From Cladorrhinum sp. PSN259 (taxonomy: Eukaryota > Ascomycota > Sordariomycetes > Sordariales > Podosporaceae), in NCBI GenBank assembly GCA_033725935.1, contig MU867109.1, positions 62,001 through 126,000 on the forward strand: 64,000 bases of DNA. Direction: 5' to 3'. The position numbers were made by a program, and so were the translations under genes. Under the pieces are notes generated by a model, which was not told where the DNA came from, made no database searches, and was given only the letters and a program-made list of their open reading frames with translations. Shown in pieces: positions 54,773 through 64,000 of this stretch (position 1 is its first letter; each line of letters begins with the position of its first letter).

Positions 54773-57710
54773 TCCTTTACTTTATAGTGAATAGCATTGT
54801 ACCAGGTATGCAGCAAGTGTAAGGAGAAATTCAAGTGTGCCTTGATGACCGGGTATCTTGATGGCCAGTGACCCTGAAATCTAGTTAGAGCCTTTATATA
54901 TCAGGTCCGGCAAGCAGCTACCAACAGCCCCTCCAAGAGTACCATCATGAACCAGAAATGGCCCAATGGTATGGTAGGGGCAGTTACCGCCCACCGCCGC
55001 GGACGGGTACTCACCTCGACATCACTTCACCTGCATCCACTGCGTCACTACCAAGTATTCATTGGTAAAAACTCTTGTCCCCCTTGCCCAAGGTGCCCGG
55101 TCACCTATCAAGGTTAGCACGGGCAACGAATGTACGGCTATCTGCGACGCAATTCTCCCCATCTGGTGGAATGAGTGCATCATAGACCCGGTATGTAGGC
55201 GAGAGGCGGAGTCGCGTCTACCGGCGCTTAGTTTTCGAGGAGACGGGCAGTTGGTTGTTGGTCCTTTTCAGTTGCTACTCTGCTCGGGTTAAATTCCAAG
55301 CAAGCGAGGCTATGTTTCTGACTTCCTGAAAGGGATATTTCACGCCGAGATGAAACGACCAAACGATTTTCACTGCTTCTCGGCAGAGGGAACGCCATGA
55401 GCGAGGATTATCCAGGTTTCCCGCAAATCCTGAATTTCAAGTTGAATACTTTGCACTAGATAAGATACCGAAAATGAATGAACCTGTATAAATGAACCTA
55501 TGAAGATGCCAACTTGGCTATCAAAGTAAACTTGATGCTCATCTGATTGCAGTCATCGGTCTTTTCCTGAAAGCTTCGGAAACAATTCAAATCCCGGATG
55601 ATCGCGACCATATCAGCCACGCATGCGGCAGAACGTGGACACATACATGTTAAAGGGCCGAAGGAATCCAGGGGTAAGCACTTGCCAGTTATTCCGCACT
55701 AGGGCCAAGCCAAGTTGGAGGCACAGCGCAGAAGAACGAGAACCGAAATTGAACCGGCTTAAGGATTGCCAAACTGGGAAAAACCGTGACAGAGAGAATT
55801 TGCCCAGTTTGAAAAGACAGGCCGAGATGCTGACTGTTTTTGGGAGAAACCAGATTCCCGAAGAGGAGGCTGTTGAGAACTCAGAAATCGGACCTGACTC
55901 GGAGTTGAGAGTATTTAAAAAGTAAGCTTTTCGCAAAACCAATTGGAAGGGAGTGACTATTTGCCGAGGCGCTCAAGTTATTGGTCAATCCACCGCCCTT
56001 CTGTACAGTTGGTAAGAAATCAGTTGCGGTCAGGAGATGGCCTGGAAGGAAGCATCAAAATCCGCCAAGATTCCTTTCAACCAGGAGTCGGGCCAGATTC
56101 CAATTGCTTTCGAATGGTCGAAAACTACCACCATTGCCCCTGGAGGCAAAATTGTTTTGTGATGAGCAGTTGTGGCAAGCGTACTTTCTTGTATCGACGT
56201 TTCCTCAACTGCCCGAACAAGGCAGATTTGGATGATCTCTCCAACTGATGGAATTTTGCCGATGTCATTCTTGAACCCCTCGCTGTGGGGACCGGATCGA
56301 TCGACAGCGCAGTTAGCGTTCCCCACTTCTTCGCAGCATGCAATTGGCGATTCGGAAGGCACCCACGCTCCCCACGCACCGCCACTCCTAGTGTAGATTG
56401 AAAACGGCCCTGATCAGTGAGACTAAAAATAACAAAACATCAACAGACACAGCCCTACCATCATCGATGGATGTTGACGATCTTATCAATTCAAGCCACA
56501 CCATCTGTGCACTATATCTCCGCCGGCAATGGATCGCGTGATTGAAGATGCGAATTCCGTGGGACTTTTGACGCAAGCTGCGAAACGTTGGTTTTAAGGG
56601 TCGTAAGGGTCCTGAAGCGGAGAATAGTGCGGTGCGTATTGCAGATGCAACGAGAATCCCGGCCCGTTGATTTGTTTCTCTGCATCTGCATCTGCATCTG
56701 CAGGGTCCATGGAAACTGGACAGAACTCTCCCGCACCTTCCAAGTTCTCCTTTCCGACTTTGCTCTCAAGAGGAACTTGGAATGCCGCACAGTGGAAGGA
56801 CAAGTCAGACGCAAACATGATGGACGGCGCAATCGAGCTGGAAGTTTGACACAGAGGAGCGGATCCCTTTTATACCCATCCTACACCCCCTGTTTCATGG
56901 CGACTCACGCAAACCTTCAAGTCTCAAGTATTGATCCAGCAAGGCGTCCAGGACCGATAACCTCGTTGATATTGAAGAGAATTTTGGACGGCATTTGTGA
57001 GGCATTCTCCGGCTTGGCCCGTAAACAGCGACCTCGACCAGCATCAGACAACGGCACTGTTCGATCGCTCGTCCCCAATGGACTCCTGTTCCCTTCATAT
57101 TCCAGGCTTTTATCATCCCATTTATTTGGAGTCAGGTACCGGTTTGCCACAGCGGCTGTGTCTCGCAATGATCTTCGCAAAATCTGTTCCTGCGCAAGAC
57201 TGCCGCACTGCTGTTTCTTGCCGTGATGTTGGGCCTTTGTGCAACCGTCATCAAGGTACACATGAGAGATGTTGAGCGTCAAGGGTAAGAGAAGATCCCT
57301 GCAATCATGACCTTGTCCCTGGCAACCCGAGCTCGGCACATCCCTGCCCTGGGGTACAAGATGGCTTGGCCTGAGTGTTGTGTCGCATTGTGAGCTGCTG
57401 CTGCCGTCTGCCCAGTCGTCAGTTCTTAATATTGCCCTCGCCACTGTGCCTCTTCCTTGCGCAAAAGTCCTTTCCAGTTTGTTCTTGCGACTCGGTTTCT
57501 TGCATTTTTTTCCTTTCCTCCTTCGCATTTTTCGCAAGTCTGGTTATATTCTTCCCGACGAGTTCCCCAAACCTGCGCCGTTATCGCCCTCTCTTGCCTC
57601 TGATTTTGGATTGGAATTGGTCGAGGCCGGGTTCACAAAAACATCACAAAAAGGTACTTTTGGCGCATGTCTTCTTCTACTTTGCGCAACACCACCGAAA
57701 TTGGGACGAG
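54773..57710. other. 2.9-kb intergenic stretch without a convincing gene
   Basis: Contains the second dispersed-repeat copy at 54892-55021 and a small CATCTG hexamer repeat near 56684-56702. Frames such as 55062-55292 and 55613-55942 minus have no domain. The frame of the next gene is open from 57375 but the chosen ATG is at 57711. Confidence 0.45.
54892..55021 (+). repeat. Dispersed repeat copy 2
   Basis: The first 80 or so bases align with 48441-48525 (shared TATATATCAGG, GCAAGCAG, CAACAGCCC, GTACCATCATG and ATGGCCC blocks). Copies are diverged, about three quarters identical by eye, with small indels. The following part (TGGTATGGTAGGGGC) could be an A-box, but no B-box is evident here. 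Confidence 0.45.
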
Positions 57711-59360
57711 ATGAGGCCCGATTTCTTCTACCGGTTACCACCACCAACGGTTCTTGTATTATTATCGAGCCTTCTCGATCTTACAGACGCACATGTTCTG
57801 CAACACATACCACGGCAGACGGAGGCGCCCAAAACACCCACCACAACGGTAGCATACCATGAGCTGAGCGTTATCTCTTTTCCTCCGAGGCCTACACCAC
57901 CGCCACCTCGAGATCTTTTCGCTCTTCGACGACGGCAGGATAACACAATATGTGGTTACATAGGCGGGGATTCAGCATTACCAGCGACATGTAGTGCAGG
58001 ATCGCATTGTGTGCTTGACACAGACAGCAACGTTGTGGGATGTTGCCCAAACGGGGAGGCGTCTTGTACAGCAGGCGTATTTACCGAGTGTGTGGATGAG
58101 AGCAGTGGACCACAGTCAGAAGTGAATCCATACGTCTTCAGCTGCGGAGGTGGACAAGTCTGCTTTAAAAACGTCTTTCAGGGGGGATACTCACAATTCG
58201 GATGCGGTTCCGCGACTGATCAAGGGACGATTGTGTTGACAAGTGCCAGCGGAGTCTCGCGGTCATTGACCTTTCCCACGATTACGGTTTCATATAGCGT
58301 GACGAAGACTTCTTCTAGCTCGTCAACATCGTCAAGCACATCCTCAACTAGCAGCAGCAGCAGCAGCGTAACCACAACCAGCTCACAATCCTCAACATCA
58401 ACATCCACGTCAACCTCCACCTCAACAACCTCTACTTCTACCAGCGCCCCAGCAGAAGCCTCAGACCCCGCAAACAAAACAGGCGCAATAGTAGGCGGCA
58501 CAATAGGCGGTTTAGCAGTTATAATCGCCCTCGCAGCACTCATAGCCTTTTTACTCCGCCGTCGACAAAAGAATCAGCGTCAAGGACCGGGTACCATCCG
58601 CGGTCGCCCAATCTCACCACCAAAACCGGGTCCCGGAACAGGATTCACAGCCATCAACCAAGACAGCGAAGCCTACGAATCGCCGGTAAGCATGAGCGGC
58701 AACCCGCTTAACAACCCGAGTTTGAACAACACAAATCCAATGTTCCTGCAGGCCCAACAGCCTATGCGTTCCCTCTCGGGACAGTTGCCGCCACTTACCA
58801 CCACGCCCATGCCGTTCCAGAATGGAGATGTCAGCCCGGTTAACGACGAGGTCTCTCCCTTCCCCTACAGCGGCGCGATGGCTGTCAGTGCGATAGCCAG
58901 CAGCCATACGAGTTATCCGCCCAGCGAGGCCAGTTATAACCAAAATAACTACCCGCCTATGCCTATGCCTGTGGTTACTCACACGCCTGTTGTGCACAGC
59001 GGTTTAGGTCAAGACTACGACAGTGATCAGGTTCCGTTAACAAGAGAGATTGATGAGTTTTCGCACGGGTTCACGGCCGCGCTGGGGAGGATAGGTGAGG
59101 AAGACGAGGACCTGGACTTGGGGGGTGGATCGGGGACTATGGCGCATCCTGGTAGGGGGTATTTGTCTTCTGGTCAATATTCAGTGGGCGGTGCAGATGG
59201 TGGTGAGGGAAGGGAGGACTTACATGATCATGATCACGATTATGACTCGCATTTGAGTCAGGGAGCCGGGAGCGGGACGGCGAGTTCGGTTTATAGTAGG
59301 GGGTCGAGGCCTTTGTGGCAGCAGAACAGGAGGCAGAGTAGGAATCTGATGTGGATGTGA
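57711..59360 (+). CDS. Cys-rich, Ser/Thr-rich single-pass cell-surface protein (sensor-like)
   Basis: A single-exon 549-aa protein from ATG 57711 (MRPDFFYRLPPPTVLVLLSS). A signal peptide spans about residues 1-27. A Cys-rich ectodomain follows, with CGYIGGDSALPATCSAGSHC, VVGCCPNGEASC and FSCGGGQVCFKNVFQGGYSQ. Next comes a roughly 75-residue Ser/Thr-rich stalk, largely Ser-Thr repeats and probably O-mannosylated. A transmembrane helix at about 258-281 (GAIVGGTIGGLAVIIALAAL) is followed by basic RRRQKNQR and a long cytoplasmic tail rich in Pro, Ser and Asn. The design is like Wsc/Mid2 cell-wall stress sensors, although the Cys domain is not a clear WSC domain. Function is inferred from layout. 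Confidence 0.75.
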   Translation: MRPDFFYRLPPPTVLVLLSSLLDLTDAHVLQHIPRQTEAPKTPTTTVAYHELSVISFPPRPTPPPPRDLFALRRRQDNTICGYIGGDSALPATCSAGSHCVLDTDSNVVGCCPNGEASCTAGVFTECVDESSGPQSEVNPYVFSCGGGQVCFKNVFQGGYSQFGCGSATDQGTIVLTSASGVSRSLTFPTITVSYSVTKTSSSSSTSSSTSSTSSSSSSVTTTSSQSSTSTSTSTSTSTTSTSTSAPAEASDPANKTGAIVGGTIGGLAVIIALAALIAFLLRRRQKNQRQGPGTIRGRPISPPKPGPGTGFTAINQDSEAYESPVSMSGNPLNNPSLNNTNPMFLQAQQPMRSLSGQLPPLTTTPMPFQNGDVSPVNDEVSPFPYSGAMAVSAIASSHTSYPPSEASYNQNNYPPMPMPVVTHTPVVHSGLGQDYDSDQVPLTREIDEFSHGFTAALGRIGEEDEDLDLGGGSGTMAHPGRGYLSSGQYSVGGADGGEGREDLHDHDHDYDSHLSQGAGSGTASSVYSRGSRPLWQQNRRQSRNLMWM

Positions 59361-60945
59361 CAGACACGAGAAAGTGAAACTGGGGAAGAGGAAGAGAGAG
59401 ATGTGGGGCGGAGGGAAAGGGGTGATGGTGAAAAGATGAAGGATGGGAGGTGGTGGTGATACCCTGGCTTTTTTTTTTATGAAGGGAGAAAATGGGTTTT
59501 ATAATATCATTTTGGTTCTGAGTTTTTCTTTTGTTAGCATGGTGTTTCTGGGTATGGGGCCGGCATTTTTGGAGGGGCATTAACAATGCGGTTTGAATGG
59601 TGGGGATTTTTTTCTTGGTACATAGATAATTTTGTCTTTGGTTTGGTTTGGTTTGGGAGTACATAAACTTGGGCGTTCTTATTGTTTTTATTACAAAGGA
59701 CGATTACTGTATAACATACATTAGTAGGCGCGGTTTTGTGTTATGGCTTGGTTTGGGGATGGATAATTACGATTAATGCTTGGAATATAAGGGGTGTGGG
59801 GGTGATGGAATTGTCAATAGCGCAAGAAATTGTTACTATCATCACCATTACTGTCGCCGTCAAATCACAACCAAGTGCCACTGGTATCTTCTCATGGGTA
59901 AACGGGCCACTGTAGCCCAAACTCGGCTTCCATCATTCTTCCGATGTGCTTTTCTTACTTCTTTTAGGCTTCCACGAGGTCAGGTCCTGTATGGAGGAGA
60001 AGGAAGAGGGGCAGCTGCATGGTGGCTGAGTAAGTGCCCTTTGCCTCCCGTTTTATCTATTGTTTGCAGGATGCATGTGTAACATGTTGTTGAGTAGGTA
60101 CATGGAGAAAAGTTATCCTTCGCTGTGTCTGGGCAATTTTTGGGATATGCAGGTTGGGGGGCAGGAGAAGTTAACAAAACTATCAAGTTTCCGTTTTTCA
60201 AGGATGAACTGAGTAGTTATTCGGGAACTTGGGTTGCTAATCCATTTCGCCCCGTAAAGGCCATGTCCAGAGTTTGGCGTGAAATGTCTCGGTGATAACT
60301 GATCCATATCCAGCAGAACGGGAACCCTAGAGTTTGGGAAAGGAAATACAGTAGGAGGCTGCCCCACCCACAGCAATCCTTCCTGTCCAGGCGCGGCCAG
60401 GTTTGCGCCCTTCCAGCTTTCTCTGAGGAAAATATTCCCAAGCTTACATAACCTATCCCGTTAAAGGGGTCCTCATAGCGATGATCTTGTCTACAAGCAA
60501 AAACACCGCTCTTTGATGTAAGGATGACCAATTGACTTTTTGTTCCACAATCGTCCGCTGAGAGAAAGACGATTTCCCCGCATTGGGTGTCCTGTGACGT
60601 CATTTGCGCTCTTTTGACCCTCCGATGGTGATGGTTTAACACCGATCAAAATGATCGGGGTTTAAAAAGGAGAATGAAACGTTCGAGTTAAATCTTCAAA
60701 TTGTTACAAATGATTTCTTAGAAACCACGATCTGCGTACGCCCTTTGAGATAATTAGTAGGTTTTTAACTCTTCGAACGTTGTTCCAAGGAAGATTCAAC
60801 AACAGTGGATACTGCCTCGGCATTGTTTTCATCCCGAGATATAAAATCTGGAGTTCGTCCTTGTATAATCCCAGATCAAAAACTCACACTCTCATAGACA
60901 CACACACACACACATAGACAGACATACACATTTAACAATAAAAGC

Positions 60946-60980
<35 letters not shown>

Positions 60981-60993
60981 CCAAAAACTCAAA
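59361..60993. other. Intergenic upstream of the DJ-1 gene
   Basis: No supported gene. A TATA-like GATATAAAAT lies at about 60838, and CA and CAA repeats follow near the DJ-1 start, within its likely leader. Confidence 0.45.
60945..60981 (+). repeat. (CAA)n microsatellite in the 5' leader of the DJ-1 gene
   Basis: About twelve CAA units end some 13 bases before the ATG at 60994; a CA dinucleotide tract lies just upstream (about 60898-60914). CAA-rich unstructured leaders tend to favour efficient translation, which is general knowledge, not shown here. Confidence 0.9.
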
Positions 60994-61683
60994 ATGACAT
61001 CCCCCAAAATCCTCGTCGTCCTCACCTCCCACGACAAGCTGGGCGACACCGGCAAACCAACAGGCTGGTACCTATCCGAGCTCTCCCACCCTTACCACGT
61101 TTTCTCCTCGGCCAAAGCAGCCATAACCGTCGCCTCGCCCAAGGGAGGCAAAGCCCCGCTTGACCCATCATCAGTCGACGCGGCCAAGGAGGACGAAATC
61201 TCTGTCAACTTCAACAAGCACCACGCCTCGGTCTGGAGCAACACCATCCCGCTCTCTGACTTTTTGGGCAAAGCAGATGACTTTGACGCCATTTTTTACC
61301 CGGGAGGGCACGGACCCATGTTTGATTTGGCGTTCGATGAGACTTCCCAAAAGTTGATTGCCGAGTTTTGGGCGAAAGGGAAAGTGGTGGCTGCCGTTTG
61401 TCACGGTCCTGCTGCTTTTGTGAATGTGCAGACTCAAGACGGGAAGAGTTTGGTTGCTGGGAAGAAGGTGACGGGTTTTAGTGATGCTGAGGAGCAGCAG
61501 GTTGGGCTTGATAAGGCTGTTCCGTTCCTTTTGGAGACCGAGTTGAGGAATAAGGGCGGGGATTACAGCAAGGCTGGGGAGGCTTGGGGCGAGAAGGTTG
61601 TTGTGGATGGTAAGCTTGTTACGGGACAGAATCCTGCTAGTGCCAAGGGAGTCGGTGAGGCTATTTTGAAGTTAATTTCTTAA
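60994..61683 (+). CDS. DJ-1/PfpI family protein, Hsp31-like (glutathione-independent glyoxalase III)
   Basis: A single-exon 229-aa protein starting MTSPKILVVLTSHDKLGDTG. The nucleophile elbow is VVAAVCHGPAAF with Cys136 and His137; Glu29 in GWYLSELSHPY completes the expected site. The FYPGGHGPMFDLAFD loop and GFSDAEEQQVGL region are typical of the Hsp31 branch rather than short DJ-1. Hsp31 proteins convert methylglyoxal to lactate without glutathione and act as stress-related chaperones in the cytosol. All residues needed for activity are present. It has no intron. Confidence 0.93.
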   Translation: MTSPKILVVLTSHDKLGDTGKPTGWYLSELSHPYHVFSSAKAAITVASPKGGKAPLDPSSVDAAKEDEISVNFNKHHASVWSNTIPLSDFLGKADDFDAIFYPGGHGPMFDLAFDETSQKLIAEFWAKGKVVAAVCHGPAAFVNVQTQDGKSLVAGKKVTGFSDAEEQQVGLDKAVPFLLETELRNKGGDYSKAGEAWGEKVVVDGKLVTGQNPASAKGVGEAILKLIS

Positions 61684-61890
61684 GAGTACTCGGTATAACT
61701 GCGGGGAAGGAGGAGATGAGAGATTCGGTATATGAGATACATAGAATATTATTTTTGGAACGAATTTCAAATCGAGTTTAATTTTTATTTTTTTAGCTTA
61801 TACTATTCCGAAACTGATTCGAACATAAATAAAACGTATGTCGTATCTACAAAAAAAGCAAAATAATACGCTCATTAAACAACAGATAGC

Positions 61891-62908
61891 TCACAGCAAG
61901 AAGGTAGCTGGCAGAGGGGGTCCCCATACGTGCAAACTGTCTGGTCCTGCCTCCGACCTGCTGATTGGGGTTGTCTCATCGACCAAGTCACCGTCCACTA
62001 AAATCAGGTTAGCGGTAATCTCAAGCATCACAGAAAGAATTCAGAGATGACATACCATAGTGCTCCAAAACAAACCCAGAGCGATCATACCAGTAATCAA
62101 AAATTTGAGATCCCAACACGTGCCTTCCAACACCCCACACGAGATCGTACCCCTTCTCCCTCAACCACTGATGACCCAGTTCCTGGATATCGAAATCGTG
62201 CACCTCAAAGCTGGAGTGATGTACATGGTACTTGGGTCCCTCAAAGAAGAAGAAAGTGTGGTGATCGACCTGCTCCATCCCTCTGTCCAAATGCAAGAAA
62301 GTCGAGTTGTCCTTCCCGTCCTTGCCGTAGATCAGATCACTCGGCTTGAGGTTGAACCTGGTAGTGTAAAACTCGTATGCTTTGGCGAAATCCGTTACGC
62401 AGCACCCAAAGTGCCCGAGCTTGTGAACAGGCGAGGGGCCCTTCTTGAATCGCTGGGTCTTGTTGACAGGCCTGTGCTTGTTCTGGGGGAAGTTGAAAGC
62501 AAGTTCGGGAAGGTGTGCAGAGACACTGACTTGCTCTTGGCCGTAGACGAGGTGGAAGGGATAATCGTCGACCGGATCTCTGAAGGTTACTCGCTTGCCG
62601 CCGCCGGGGGTATCTGCGTCGTGGACGGGTGTTGCCTTGGGTAAGGTTCTGGATGCCAGCTCTAGGTCTTCGAGCGATTCAACTACAAAGGCTGCACCGC
62701 CGAACTCGTTGGCTTCACCTTTTTGTGCGGCGTAGATGAAGGGGTCGGCACCGTAGCCCTTGAAGAATATTGTGTCTCCCCTGTCTTCGGTGATGGTGAA
62801 GCCGAAGTCTAGGAGGAACTGCCTGGCTATTTCGAGGTCGGCGTGGGTGTAGTACACCTGTGCAATGCGCACGAGCTTGATTTTCTGAAGGGGCACGTCG
62901 ACGGCCAT
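61891..62908 (-). CDS. Extradiol-dioxygenase-like VOC protein (BphC/metapyrocatechase type)
   Basis: Model: exon 1 62908-62056, a 58-nt intron 62055-61998 (GTATGT ... GATTTTAG, with a CTAAC branch), exon 2 61997-61891; 319 aa. Splicing turns the C-terminus into EHYVDGDLVDETTPISRS and ends HVWGPPLPATFLL, the expected tail of fungal members; without splicing the frame ends after eleven unrelated residues. Two VOC halves are present. Metal ligands are His166 (KLGHFGCCV), His230 or His231 (HVHHSSFEV) and Glu282 (FVLEHY), the two-His-one-Glu set of ring-cleaving dioxygenases. The likely reaction is meta-cleavage of a catechol-type ring using Fe(II) and oxygen. The divergent neighbour is a phenol-hydroxylase-type monooxygenase, which supports the role. 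The substrate is unknown. Confidence 0.88.
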
Positions 62909-63576
62909 GGCTGTGGCTGAGTTCAGACTGTTTTGATAATATGTGTGGCTTGATGGGAATGGGAAGGTGTTGTCTCAGTGGGCGTCTTGGCAGTGGTTAT
63001 ATCGTGGGATGGATGTCAAGGAAAGCGTGCAGCTAAATGCAGATCAGAGTCAGAGACAATGCACATATAACTGATTTTGAATAAAGTTTTCGTTAGTTTT
63101 TTTGATTACCGATCCGGTCTCCGACGGATCTCGATTGACGCTGGAAAAACTATATTGCCTTTACCTTATCTTTCCCGAGCGGTTTAATTTACAAGTATTG
63201 ATAGATCGCCCGAGGTTCGTGTTGAATTGGCCCGAAACCGGAACGAGTTTCCCCGCATGTCGGCCGAACCTATCCGCCCTTTTTTTAGAATGTTGGAATG
63301 ATGGATCATCTGGGGTTCACTCCCCCAGCGGATCTGGGGAAAATTCTCCGCATTGGCATCAAGTTGGCCAATAGCTTGTGAACGGATCCCATTTGTCATG
63401 GCTGACTTCCAACGTCTGGGGAGGGGCAGGTGGGGTGTCGGTGAAGATGGAGGAAGGCACCGGGCAGAATAGTTAAGGGAAGACGCGTCTCTTTGAAATG
63501 TTGAAGAAGGTTTCGCGACTGACTGCTCTTTTTCTCTTTTTTCTTAAACTCTTGTAAATCGCAAAAAACGAAGACA
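62909..63576. promoter_or_regulatory. Bidirectional promoter of the dioxygenase and monooxygenase genes
   Basis: 668 bp separate the two start codons, reading outwards. A CGGTCTCCG sequence at 63115-63123 is an inverted CGG-N3-CCG pair, the form bound by many Zn2Cys6 activators. Other single CGG or CCG triplets occur nearby. This suggests co-induction by a pathway activator, not proved. Confidence 0.45.
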
Positions 63577-64000
63577 ATGGCGGATGAAATCATCAAGACG
63601 GACCTCCTGATCGTTGGAGCTGGGCCTGCAGGTGCTGCTTTGGCCTGCTTCCTTTCCGCCCATGGCCACAAGGGAATCATCATCTCGGCTGCCCCAGGCA
63701 CTGCCGAAACTCCAAGAGCTCACATCACCAACATGGCTGCCCTGGAGTGTTTGAGAGACATTGGTTTGGACAAGGAGTGCGTCGATGCTGCGGCGGCAGG
63801 GAACCACATGGTTCATACGAGATGGTGTCATTCAATGGCTGGCGAGGAATTTGCACGGTGTTATTCCTGGGGCAATGACCCAAAGCGAAAGGTAAGCATT
63901 TCATTCCAACTTTTCAAATTGAACTCGTGAGGAGTATTGGTGCTGACTGAAGCAGGGTGACTACGACGCAGCTAGTCCCTGTGACCATGTCGACCTCCCC
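63577..64000 (+). CDS. FAD-dependent phenol 2-monooxygenase-type hydroxylase, 3' end beyond the window
   Basis: Exon 1 63577-63891, a 64-nt intron 63892-63955 (GTAAGC ... AAGCAG, with a CTGAC branch), exon 2 from 63956 to the edge; 120 codons are visible. It starts MADEIIKTDLLIVGAGPAGA, with the FAD-binding GAGPAG at residues 14-19, then TPRAHITNMAALECLRDIGL, a pattern of the PheA/TfdB/MhpA class of flavin hydroxylases, and KGDYDAASPCDHVDL after the intron. Such enzymes add a hydroxyl next to an existing one on an aromatic ring using NADPH and oxygen. It is divergent from the ring-cleaving dioxygenase gene, which fits a two-step aromatic catabolic route. The substrate cannot be told from the N-terminus. 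Confidence 0.9.

Overview
The window is nuclear DNA of a filamentous ascomycete (Pezizomycotina). Genes carry short GT-AG introns (about 50-250 nt, mostly 53-84 nt) with CTAAC/CTGAC-like branch points. Intergenic spaces reach 5.5 kb, one AT-rich block looks mutated by repeat-induced point mutation (RIP), and the gene set is typically fungal: Bem1, the myosin light chain Cdc4, Bir1 with two BIR repeats, a HET-domain protein, a Yvc1-type TRP channel and an Mtr-like amino acid permease. Placement in Sordariomycetes, perhaps Sordariales, is inference. I rebuilt exon-intron models by hand from splice signals and reading-frame continuity; no transcript evidence was available.

Layout. 1-13.2 kb: an edge fragment, a SAC3/GANP (Thp3/LENG8-like) mRNA-processing factor, a 5.5-kb intergenic stretch, the polarity scaffold Bem1, and a CENP-B/ARS-binding-type DNA-binding protein. 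13.2-24.8 kb: a frameshifted pseudogene, a membrane-anchored aspartic-protease-like protein, two small proteins, a HET-domain protein, and an AT-rich block with a MITE-like inverted repeat. 24.8-32.2 kb: a two-unit C2H2/DUF3716-like protein ending in a cupin-like domain, a CoA-binding-fold protein, a SAM methyltransferase, and the myosin light chain Cdc4. 33-46 kb: an M3 metallopeptidase, a tRNA-Ile-like sequence, an Mtr-type permease, Bir1/survivin, and a cytochrome P450. 47.4-48.3 kb: an assembly gap flanked by G and C homopolymers. 49-61.7 kb: a Yvc1-type TRP channel, a GH5 mannanase, a CE3-type SGNH esterase, a cysteine-rich single-pass cell-surface protein, and a DJ-1/Hsp31-like protein. 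61.9-64 kb: an extradiol-dioxygenase-like VOC protein facing, across a 668-bp shared promoter, a phenol-hydroxylase-type FAD monooxygenase that runs off the edge.

How the genes relate. Most are unlinked housekeeping genes. Two pairs suggest shared function: the secreted mannanase and carbohydrate esterase (plant cell wall breakdown), and the divergent FAD monooxygenase/extradiol dioxygenase pair (hydroxylation then ring cleavage of aromatics). The most unusual protein is the two-unit zinc-finger/DUF3716/cupin protein. I saw no prokaryote-like defence system, CRISPR array or intact transposon.
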